The notes below the pieces were generated by a model. The model had not been told where the DNA came from and did not search any database. It worked only from the letters and a program-made list of their open reading frames with translations. A program made the translations under genes and the position numbers. DNA of 64,000 bases. Source: Aphelocoma coerulescens (Eukaryota; Chordata; Aves; Passeriformes; Corvidae). The stretch's first letter is position 1. Every line of letters starts with the position of its first letter. The stretch is from positions 558,001-622,000 of the forward strand of contig NC_091034.1 of assembly GCF_041296385.1 (NCBI RefSeq), in the 5' to 3' direction. Shown here one piece after another: positions 54,921 through 64,000 of the stretch.

Positions 54921-55268
54921 TTTCCCTCCCCTTCATAAGCACCTCAGTTTTGTTTCAAAGCATGATAAATAGACAAAACTTTGAAGGGGGTTGGGGTGAG
55001 CTAGATGAGGACAAGATAAATTTTTTTTTATTGTCATCAGATTTTTCTGCCTGCCTCTCAGCTTGCTTCTGAAATTTAAAAAGAAAATAGTAATCAAACC
55101 ATACATAACCTTGGATCAGAAGGAAATGCATTTGAGAAAACCGCTGCGGACCAGAGTGCTCCGAAAATAACTCATTGAAAACCGTGCTACCCTGGGGAAA
55201 AAAGTACTAGTGATACTTTGAGAACCTTTAGAGCAACTTTAAGGCTTGTAAATACATAGAACAAATAT

Positions 55269-55297
55269 TTAAAAAAAAAAAAAAAAAGAAAAAAAGA
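55269..55297. repeat. Poly(A) run
   Basis: An A run of about 18 bases, then A-rich sequence with single G interruptions. Simple repeat inside the probable 3'UTR; could cause internal oligo-dT priming in cDNA. Confidence 0.85.
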
Positions 55298-55344
55298 AAT
55301 TGACTCAATACTATTTCTTTTCACTTTCAAAATATAAAGAACAA

Positions 55345-55350
55345 AATAAA
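55345..55350 (+). terminator. Poly(A) signal AATAAA (middle)
   Basis: Canonical hexamer about 910 bases after the stop, within A-rich sequence, so it may be chance. Confidence 0.4.
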
Positions 55351-55589
55351 GACAAACATTGCAAGTTTAAAAGAAAGTAAAACGACTTCTCCTTTGACAG
55401 CTGCTGAATGTGTGCACCATCCTGAGCGGTGCTGGCTTCCTTGGTGTGCCGTAGGTCCTCGGGCCCAAATTGTGTACATATAGTGTGTGTCTGTATGTGT
55501 GACTACCAAAAATGAGGGATGAGAGCAATTGTTGTTTTAAAAAAAGAAAAGGAAAAAAGGGGTTGCTGTTGTGCCGAGAGAACTCCCTG

Positions 55590-56060
55590 GCCAGGGAGCA
55601 GCCGGTGGCTGCGGGGCCACGTAGGTGCCGTTGGTTCCTGAGGCGGGGACGTGATCTCGGGGCAGACGGTGCCCGATCCCAGCTGGGTTTCTCCAGCCGT
55701 GTGGCAGCCGTGTCTCTCGTGCGACTTGGATCAGTGGCGTCATCCCGGTGGCCCTGGGAGCTCCAGAGATGGCAGCAGTGTGAGCCGAGATCCGACAGCC
55801 GTGCGCCCGTGGCCGCCGCCCTTCGCCCGCTGTGCCTGCGCAGCCAGACCCGGACCGGGGAACCCAGCACCAGGGAACGGGTGGAGGAGCGACGGGTGCT
55901 CGCCCGGCCCGGCCGGGTCCATGTCCACAGTGCCAGCGCGGCCGGGGACAGAACCACAGCCGTGGGAACCCCTTCCCGTGTGCCGGCGGGAGCCAGGCCC
56001 CGGTGCTGCTCCAAACCGAGCTGCTGCTGAGGACGAGAAGGCCCTCGTGCGTCTCTCTGC
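55590..56060. promoter_or_regulatory. CpG-rich island downstream of the EIF4G3 stop
   Basis: Abrupt GC-rich block with many CpGs, including a near-palindromic CCGGCCCGGCCGG at about 55905, between two AT-rich stretches. Open frames of about 170-215 codons run on both strands, as expected by chance in GC-rich DNA. It could be part of the 3'UTR, a CpG-island promoter (perhaps antisense) or the relic of an insertion. No gene is recognised. Confidence 0.5.
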
Positions 56061-56566
56061 AGCCACCAAAGATGACCTGCTGGCTCTCATTGTGAGAAGC
56101 ACCTGCCACCAAGGACTCTGCAAAGCTGGGGAAGCCCTGAAATGTGGCTTGTGAACTGTGGGCCATGGACCGTGAGTAACCCGTGGAGCATTTGTTGGGG
56201 GTCTCTGCAGCACTGGCTGCTCACATGATGCTTTTTCTCTCCAGCTGCTAAATCACTTCTTTTTAAAAAAAAAAAAAATACAAAACACCCCAACAACAAC
56301 AAAAAGAAACAAAAAAAGAAGGGAAGAAAGGCTACAAATGCATTAAATACTTCCCTAGTCTTACTTTTACATGTAAACAATTGCTGTACTTGCCTAAGGA
56401 TGTGATTTGATCACCACGGGGAAGGGAGGAGGTGCCTGGCTGTGGCCAGAGGGGAGATGTCCATGAGACACTTTCCCTGTTAATGTGTTCCACGCCGTGA
56501 ATCTGAGCTAGAGAATCCATGGCCTAAAACACTAGAGCATTGTTTGGTTATTTTTTTTTTAGTAAC

Positions 56567-56572
56567 AATAAA
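56567..56572 (+). terminator. Poly(A) signal AATAAA (distal)
   Basis: Canonical hexamer with a downstream GT-rich element (TGATGTTTTGTT around 56584-56595), the usual arrangement of a cleavage site. Best candidate for a long 3'UTR end. Confidence 0.5.
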
Positions 56573-56600
56573 ACACTTTTCTCTGATGTTTTGTTAAAAA

Positions 56601-59600
56601 AAAGGAAAAAAAGAAAAAATACTCTCACCGTTAATGTATGTTCATGTATCTGCGTGTACCACATCCAGTGATGCCTCGGCCTCACCGTTGGGCCCAGAGG
56701 TTTGGATGGGCTCTGAAGGTCTCCAGAAGGTTTCTCCCCACGGAATCCCCACCTACCAGGGCTCCAGCAGTGGCTGTTAAACCTCTGCAGAAGGTTGTGT
56801 GGGTGCTCTTCTTCCAGAAGGCTTTTTTTTGAGCAGAACATGGTGGTTTGTAGTAGTTAAATAGTTAAATTAAATGGATGCGAGTTTGTATGTAAATAAG
56901 GGTAAATATTTGCCAAATCAGTGTGGGCAAATGATGGAATTCCTCTCAGGGTGGGCAGTGTCAGAGACCACAGGGAACGTGGGTGTGCAACAGCAGAGCT
57001 GTGCAAGGAGTGATTTGTCTCTCATTGCCTTGGATCAGAAAGGACGAACTTGCTGTAGAGCCTTTGAACAGCCCTGTGAATCCAGTGTGTCAGGGCTGGG
57101 AAATCTGTCTGGGGAGCTTAAACCTTCTGGCTGAGAGTTGGAGAACCACTGGCTGGAGGGAATGGGAATGGCTGGCAGGTGGGTAGAGGTGAGGTGAGAA
57201 AGTCTTTCCCCCTTTTGTTAGAGCCTTTTATGTTAGACATTCGAGGGGGTGAGAACTTGCCCTGTTAGTGTCCTGCAGAGGCCAGAAAGGGACTTCTCAG
57301 AGATTTTCAGGAGGGGTTTTTCAGAATTGTCCAAAGTTGGGTTTGCAGCATGGCAAGTTTTGGCTTCTCTGAAGTTAAATCAGTTCAGCTGCACTCTGGA
57401 TGCTGTGAGCAATTTATGCACGAGGCCTTGATATCTCCAGCTGTGGGTGTGTTACCTGAAGTTTCAGCTTCCCAACAATGTCACTGCAAGGAGCAGGACT
57501 CCTTCCTCTGCTCCTCTTTGTGTTCTTTGCCATGTACTTATTGCACCCAGTTGGTTTCCAGTTTCCTTGTAGATCAGCACAGATTTGCAGGTGGTTGTGG
57601 CTCCTCGGGATGCGGCTCATGAAAGATCTTTGTAACCAGTTTCCTGTAACGGTGTTAAAATACAAAAAAACTGTAAGATACGTGAAATAGAAAAGGGAAT
57701 TTTTAATTAAAACAGGTTCCCATGGGAATGTGGTTTGCAGGAGCTTCATTTTGTGTAAGTGAGGAGAGATGAGCTGTGGTCACTGACCTAAGGTTACAGG
57801 AAAGCCTCAGCAGGGAGAGCAGCAGGTTTACACCAAGAATACTGCAGGTTATGCTGAGGTTTTGTCTCCTAGCCTTGATCCTGTTTAAAAACATCTTGTG
57901 TGCAGGCTCCTGACTGTGGCAGCAGGGAGTTAATGCAGCTCAGAGGGAAGAGTGGCATTAGAACCATTTCCACTGCTGGGAGCCCTTCTTTTCCCAAGGC
58001 TGGGGCACTGTCGGAAGCACAGGCAAGGAGCAGATGCATTGCTTACATCCCTCTTTATTACTGAGAATGTCCCCAAACCTGAAGCCACCAAACAGCTCAT
58101 TTTCAGGCCATGTGTCCGCCTAAGGCTGGTTTCTTTCTAGGAAAGTGTTTTCAGAAAGGGATCAGCCATTTCTGGGAATGAAGTCAGAAAATGCACTGAT
58201 CCCGGATGCTGCGCTCTCTGCTTGTGTCAACACGTTCAGGTTTCAGCTTGTTTTCTGAAAAAGCCTCAGGTCCAGGAGCAGATCTCAGTGTGTGGAAAAG
58301 TCTTTTCATAGAATCCTAGAATATGCTGAGTTGGAAGGGACCCATCAGGATCATGGAGTCCAGCTCCTGGGGTTTCTTTTGCCTGGGATCAGCCCTCGCT
58401 GGTGCAGGACATGGTAACCCACATGGCAGGAGAGGCTCAGGAGAATGGATTCCTCTGCAGGGATGGGTTTTAGTGTGCACAAGGCAGGTTTAAACCAGTA
58501 GTAACTTACACCGGTTGTTGCTGCGACCCACAGAGCTTTTGTTCCAACCCTGTAGATTGTTTTTACTGATAAAGGAAAAACAGGGTCTCTAAAAAGTCCC
58601 CTTAACTTGCTGAGCATCCTGAAAACATTTAAAGCCAATGGCAGATGTTGCCATCTTGTTGCCAGAGGGTGGCTGTGATTGTTCTTGCTGCATTTGGTCC
58701 CATGATGAGTTGTTTGTAGACACCCTGAAGCTGGTTGCCTTGTCAGAAGTGTCCTGTGCAGAGCACAGAAACTGTTAGCCAGGTCTGCATGCTTGGTTTC
58801 TTTCACAGATGCTAGAGAGTTTAACTTTTGGGGCAGGAAGCTCAAAATCAGACCTTCCCACAATGCTTTTGTGCCCTTAGATCCAACACCCCTGGCCCTG
58901 AGGCACTGAACCGCCTGTAGGAGAGCTGGCTGCTGGCTGCAGGTCAGATGTGAGGGTGAGATGCTGCGTGGTTGGAGTTGGGCCAGGAATGCTGGGCTCT
59001 ACCTGGGGTGAATCCATCAGGAGGTATTCGGGCTGGCAAGTGCTCCGAGCTCCCACTTCTCCCAGTCAAGGCTGGGAACTGGAACTTGACCTTCCTGCTC
59101 TTTGGAAGGTATTGGCCTGGAAGCTGCCAACTGAGCAGTATCTGCAGCCGAGCAGTGTCAGCAGGAGCCACTGGCTTTTCATGAGGTGCCAACCCCGAGG
59201 TTTGCACTAGGCCCCGCACGCTGACAGAAGCTCCAGGTTTGCTGTGCCTGGGGCCACGTGCAACCTGCAACAACCATAGGGTGGAGCCTGGGGACCAGGA
59301 GGCTTCAGCCCAGAGGATCCTGCTTGGCTTTCTTCGGATAGACAACCCGCAAGGAGCCAGTGGAGGAAAAGCAGTGATGGGCAAAGAACAGCAGCAAGAG
59401 ATTGATTAACTCGGCTTCCAGCAGCGTGACTAAATCCCAATATCCAAGGAAACCTCAAGTTGTCTATGCTTGCATTTTTCAAGGGGCTCCATTTGCCACC
59501 TTTGGTTAAGCATCGTGGATCTGTCATTTGTGAAATAACTCCTGCTTCTTTAAATGCTGCTGTAAGGATGCTGACTGTGGAAAGCTTTGTCATGTGGCAC

Positions 59601-61200
59601 CAACTTCTCTTTCTTGTTTCCAGCTGCTAAATTGTGCTGAAACAGCAACAGGAATAAAACCAGCTCCCACTCCATTCAGTCCTTTCCATAGGGGAATTCG
59701 TCCAAGTTGCTGGCCCAGCTGCAGGGATGGATATGCTGGGGTTGCAGATGGGAAAGAGGGGAGTGGGCGTGGGGAAGGCAATAGATGCTGTTGGTTGGGA
59801 AATCTCTGTGTTACTGAGTGAGGGGAGGGAGCAGTGAAGCACTTGGCTGTCCTGTTGCAGCCCCCTGCAAGGATTAATGGCAGATGTTATCATAAAGTAG
59901 AGTTTCACTGAGCTCCCAGGGTACAAGGCATTAGTGAGTGTGGAGCAGAGCCCTGTTAGAAGTGGATTATCAGAGCACTTTGGAGAACAGCTGGAAAGGA
60001 GCTGCAAAGATCATCTTGGCAGATGCAGCTGGTCCGTTCAGGTCTCACCCGTGAAGGGAAATGGGTCATTTCAGCATTGCAGGGTGAGCTGTTCGGGATG
60101 ACACCTGGTGCGAATGCTGTGTGCCGTTACAGATGGCATGACATGAATAATCCGCTGGTCCCGGCAACTTCCCGCTCCTGTGTGAGTGCAGGGAATGACT
60201 CCTGTGAAGGGAGGGGCACTCGGCACCACCACTGCACGAATTCACGGAGATGGACTCAGCTCACACCTCTGTCCTGCCCGGGGCGTTCTCATGCACCAGA
60301 ATCATAAACACACGGAATTTCACTCATCTCCACAAAACAGGAGTTGAGTGTTTTATCCGTTCTCCAAGGAAATGCATCTGATTCTCCAGGCCTCCTCCAG
60401 CATCACAAAGGTGGATGTTCTGAGCAGGAGCCTGAGCTGCAGCTGAGACATCTTGAAGAAAAGCCAGTTGACAAGATTCTCCACAGAGCAACGAGTAAGC
60501 CAGCTCTAGAGCTGACCGTACACTTCCAGCAAGAGCCATCGCCAGAAAAGCTTTAAATTCCTGTTCAACTGTCTTCTGAGCAAGGCTCACAGGCATGGCA
60601 CTGCTCTCGTATGGCACAGAGGCCGGAGTCCAGCCAGGCTGCTGATGGCAGGGGTGGGCAGTGCACGTGTGGCAGCCAAAAAAGAGCTTTTGTGGCTGCA
60701 GAACCATCCCAGCCGGGAGGTCTGGCAGCATGTTATTACCTGCCCAGGTGAGGGGAGCGGCCCCTGCGTGTGCTCACCAGTTTTCATCTGAAACACTGGC
60801 TCAGAGTTAAGGAAATTCTCGCTGCCAGATCTCTTAACTGTGGGGATATGTGGCTTAGGGAGAGCTGTCCCTGTGTGCAGTGTTGAGTTGGTGGTCTTCA
60901 GCTGCTCCTTGCTTAGTGGAGGTATCACTTTGTGTGCCTGCTTTGGGTAAAATAAGTCATTACTGTAATGCCAAAAGTGGTGTAGAAAAAGAATCACAAC
61001 TTCCAGCCCCTGGTCCTCCAGTGACAGCAGCATCCGCCCCGCCAGCACTTGGGATCTATTTCAAATTAGGGTGTTTCTAGAAAACCAGCAGCCTGTGGAG
61101 GCTGCTCAGTCCATGACATTTTCCTGCTCTAAATCTTGTTGGCTTGAGTGGTATTTCTATTCTACACTTGCTCCAGAATGAAACAAACTTTGGTGTATTT
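56601..61200. other. Intergenic sequence downstream of EIF4G3
   Basis: Apart from a CR1 fragment near 58303-58380, I see no exon, RNA gene or repeat family. HP1BP3, which I recall as the 3' neighbour of EIF4G3 in mammals, is not encoded here in any frame. Confidence 0.65.
58303..58380 (-). mobile_element. CR1 LINE 3' fragment
   Basis: TTTCATAGAATCCTAGAATA, TGAGTTGGAAGGGACCCATC and AGGATCATGGAGTCCAGCTC form a reverse CR1 terminus, truncated soon after. Confidence 0.9.
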
Positions 61201-63100
61201 AGCTGTATTTTTATTCACTTGCTAGATCTGATGTAAAAATGGGTTGTTGGGTTTGAAAATGCATAGAGGAACGGGATACCCCTTGGAAAGGGGGAAATGT
61301 TTGAGAAGATAAAGGTAAGAAGGTAAAGCCTTAAGGGTAGGTGTGAGAGGGGCAGCAAGGGAGATCATCTGGGAGATGGTATAGAGTGACACTGGGAAAA
61401 GTATGGAGAACAAATTATTAGGAAGCTGATAAGGAATAAAGAGATCAAAAGTGGTATCTGGAAAGCCATGAAGAGGCAGGGAATATGCATTTTTGGGTTG
61501 AAAGCAGAAAATGAGTGACTTTTGCATAGAATTAGAGGAGCTACAGGGATGACAGTAAGACTGTGCAGCTGAAAAAAATAAGGATGAACTGGAAGAGAAT
61601 TGTGAGTTCTGGTGATCATTAGAGATGTCTTTGGTGAAGTGAATCAGCAACAAAGTGGAAAATTGCAGTTAAAGGACTAAAAGTCCCTATTTCTACAGGA
61701 CATGCAAAAGGGAAAAAATCCCTTAATAAGTAAAGTATAAGTAAGAATTTAAAAAGCAGATCAGGCATAAAGATAAGAATTATGTGTGGGTCTGCAGGAA
61801 GGGCAACACCACCATGTAACAGCTCCTCGTGTAATGCTTATTTTGCTGAGGGCAAAAAAGCCTCTGGAAGTTTGTGTGTGGCTCAACAAGTGAGAGACCC
61901 AGGTGAATCAGATGTTTGGATCAGTGATGGTTATGGGATTGTGATACTCAGGGTCAAGCTGAAGAGAGCACCAACCATCCCCTCATGGCTGGGCATACAA
62001 CCTCCTTGGATACATATTCAGGGATAATGAGATCTAAAGGTAAAGACTTTCTATGGGAATATTGGATTATGTATATATATAATATTAGATTTGTTCTTCA
62101 AAGCACAAGAAGCTGAAGAAGCAACAGCAGAACATGGAGTTTTAGGGATGAAAGAGCAGAGCTTCCCAGTCTGGTGGTGATTAGGGACGGGGTGGGATGG
62201 GATGGGATGGGATGGGATGGGATGGGATGGGATGGGATGGGATGGGATGGGATGGGATGGGATGGAAAAAAGGCTCAAATTCTCCCTGAGCCGGGCAGAC
62301 TGTAGGTCAGAAGGGGATAAAAGGCTTCCTAAAATAAATGTAAAAGCTGAGGTAAAGGTGAAAAAGCAAAAAATCACCAAAAACTTGGGGTGACAACACC
62401 AGAGGCAAGGCCTGAATGTATTCAGAGCTGAAGTTTGGAGCTGCAGGTCAATGCTGAAACAGCATTTGGGAACAAAGATGCAGCAGGATCGAGAATGTAT
62501 CGGCAGAAGATGATTTCAGCAGGTGCACAGTTTGGCAGAGGTAGTAAAAAAAGGTAATCATGTGGTTTGTACTGTATGTGGCAGGGAGATGCTAAGCCTC
62601 ACAAAAGGGTGCTTATGAAATTCAGAAGTGTTCACTTTAAATAAAAAATGTGGCAAAGTGGGGAAAGTATGAGTTGGTGTAGGGTAAGAAAGTCAACAAA
62701 ATAACCCCTGGAATGGAGTTTCTGTGGGCAGATTTAAAACGTTACTCAAAACAGTTTTTAAACCAGAAACACAACAGGTTCCATGTTTCTAGGAGAAGAA
62801 GAACACATGGCATTGCTCTGGACACTGGGTGGAAATGGTAGAACCCTCGACCGGTAAATTTTACAGTGACTCCTTGGGAACAAAAGCGACATGTCTGGAT
62901 GATCTGCAAGCAGCACAGCCAAAGCCCAAAGCTTGTGGGGAGGCTCAGGAAAGCTCTAAGGGACACTAAGGTGTAATCAAATTGAATGATTTTCAGGGAA
63001 AAAACCAGTTGGAATCTTACTAGTGCATGGCACCTGGGAGGGCAGGAAAGGTATTGAAAAGGCTTTTAGTACTTACTAAAAATGCTTAGTACTTACTAAA
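61200..63100. other. A/purine-rich tract of unknown origin
   Basis: The plus strand turns A-rich and purine-rich with a composition unlike its surroundings and many stops in all plus frames. An 81-codon open frame (61782-62027) has no recognised relative. A degenerate retroelement interior is one possibility from the base bias alone, but I recognise no diagnostic motif, flanking long terminal repeats or target duplication. Confidence 0.25.
62193..62265. repeat. Pentanucleotide microsatellite (TGGGA)n, ~14.6 units
   Basis: An uninterrupted run of the TGGGA unit, ending in A-rich sequence. All GGG tracts are on the plus strand and separated by two bases, so the strand could form G-quadruplexes. 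Probably length-variable between individuals. Confidence 0.97.
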
Positions 63101-63125
63101 AGTGTTTAATACGTATTAGAAGTAT
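63063..63125. repeat. Short tandem repeat, ~20-bp unit, 3 copies
   Basis: Three adjacent copies of a unit around TTAGTACTTACTAAAA, the third diverged (TTAATACGTATTAGAA). Each unit is itself nearly palindromic. Confidence 0.75.
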
Positions 63126-64000
63126 TTCTGATGATGATAGTGCTCGACACCATCACAAATAACTCTGGCAGCAGCTCCCTGCTGCAGTCTGATTCCCTGG
63201 CCATGGATTTCCCTGTTCCTTCCTCCTGTGCTGGCTCAGAGGTTCCCACAGCTTCATTCCTGTCACTGTCACACACAGTGTGTGTCACAGTGGGAACAGG
63301 AAGAGGGACACAAATGACACAAACCTGCCCAAAAAGTGGAGCAGAGGAGACAGAGCAGTGGGTTGTGATCCCGCAGTGTGGCTGCAAGGAATGTGCAGGG
63401 CCTGCTGTTCCCCTCTGGGATGGATTTTGAGGTAAAAACCGGCGAAGGAGACAACAAAAGCTTTTCTCCTCTGCTTGTAGCTCTGTGGCTCAGCCAACAC
63501 AGCTTCTGGGGTTTTACACATCCTTGCAGCAGACAAAGGGAGAGCTGCTGGGCTGTTTTCATCTTTTCCTTCTTGGTGTCTTAAAAAACAACAGTAAAGG
63601 AGCACATTCCCTCTTCTTCCCCTCTGCTCCACCTTCCCCTCCTGCCAGAGAGGCACTATAGGGGGAAAAAAGCCAAAGAACACATTTTTCTGCAGTTGCA
63701 CGGGGCTTGTTTCCCATTCAGAGGCAAGACAGGAATGTTCAGCAAAGTGGAGCCATCTGGCTCAGGTGCTTCCAGGGCTGTTCAGCTCCACACCACAGGG
63801 ATCATCTGGAGGGGAGAAGAAGACTGAGCAGGGCCAGGCTTTGCTCACAAGGCTTTAGAAGGTGACATTCTCAGGTGTAGTAAATTTACAGTAGTCACCT
63901 AAGGGGGGAAAGAGTTGGAAAAAGCTTAGACAAGAAAAAGGCATTACTGGAGAAATAAGACACCTCTGCAGTGCTTTGAATGGTGTGAATGCTTCTAAAT
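63126..64000. other. Unassigned sequence to the window end
   Basis: No exon, repeat family or RNA gene recognised. Open frames are short and on both strands. Confidence 0.6.

Larger units (their letters stand above)
54437..56600 (+). other. EIF4G3: Probable EIF4G3 3'UTR (extent uncertain)
   Basis: Immediately after the stop the sequence is A/T-rich with AAAC-type runs, as expected of a 3'UTR. Three AATAAA hexamers (54915, 55345, 56567) offer short and long forms. A long poly(A) run lies at about 55269-55286, and a GC-rich island at about 55590-56060 breaks the AT-rich character. Without transcript data the true end is not known; the last signal is the only one followed closely by a clear GT-rich stretch. 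Confidence 0.7.

Noticed and set aside
55367..56166. Open frames of 167-215 codons on both strands in the CpG-rich island
   Set aside because: Stops are rare in GC-rich DNA, the frames overlap on both strands, and none shows a motif, signal or family I recognise. Recorded as an island, not a gene.
58351..58863. 170-codon minus-strand frame
   Set aside because: Its end lies in a CR1 fragment and the rest has no known relative or splice context.
59653..59658. AATAAA hexamer as a further EIF4G3 end
   Set aside because: Five kilobases past the stop with no sign of continuing 3'UTR; such hexamers are common by chance.
56601..64000. First exons of HP1BP3, the expected 3' neighbour of EIF4G3 in mammals
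   Set aside because: No frame encodes its recognisable N-terminus or linker-histone-like domains, so the gene must lie further downstream or elsewhere.

Overview
This window is vertebrate nuclear DNA, almost certainly from a bird. It holds the 3' two-thirds of one large split gene on the + strand. Joining 26 exons between 1436 and 54436 gives one uninterrupted frame of 4359 coding bases (1452 residues plus stop). It matches the translation initiation scaffold eIF4G3 (eIF4GII) from the PABP-binding core to the natural C-terminus. Every intron has a GT donor and an AG acceptor, and every reading phase carries across the junctions. The promoter, 5'UTR and N-terminal exons lie before base 1. The bird assignment rests on at least sixteen CR1 LINE 3' fragments, the dominant interspersed repeat of birds and other reptiles. 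The species cannot be fixed from this sequence alone.

Layout. 1-1435 is the end of an upstream intron. 1436-12286 holds three exons: the PABP-binding core and a long acidic, Pro/Ala-rich linker, with a GC-rich third exon. 19095-24859 holds the exons leading to and containing the eIF4E-binding motif YDREFLL. 29713-34726 encodes the MIF4G (HEAT-1) domain that binds eIF4A and eIF3 and touches RNA. 36053-41071 encodes the less ordered middle linker. 42263-47727 encodes the MA3 (HEAT-2) domain, a second eIF4A site. 49521-54436 encodes the W2 (HEAT-3) domain that recruits MNK kinases. 54437 to about 56.6 kb looks like 3'UTR with three AATAAA signals; a CpG-rich island lies between the last two. 56.6-64 kb is apparently intergenic, with repeats, a TGGGA microsatellite and an A-rich tract, and no exon I can support.

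The gene product works as one scaffold: PABP, eIF4E, eIF4A, eIF3 and MNK sites are laid out in exon order, so alternative splicing in the window would add or remove defined binding sites. The most interesting observations are: a strong in-frame second donor just after the eIF4E-binding exon; a candidate alternative terminal or poison exon after the last MA3 exon that would give a protein without W2; a NAGNAG acceptor; a large imperfect inverted repeat of about 500 bp in intron 7; a GC-rich, Ala/Pro-rich linker; the CpG island in the 3'UTR; and CR1 fragments lying mostly antisense to the gene. I see no RNA genes, CRISPR arrays or second protein-coding gene.
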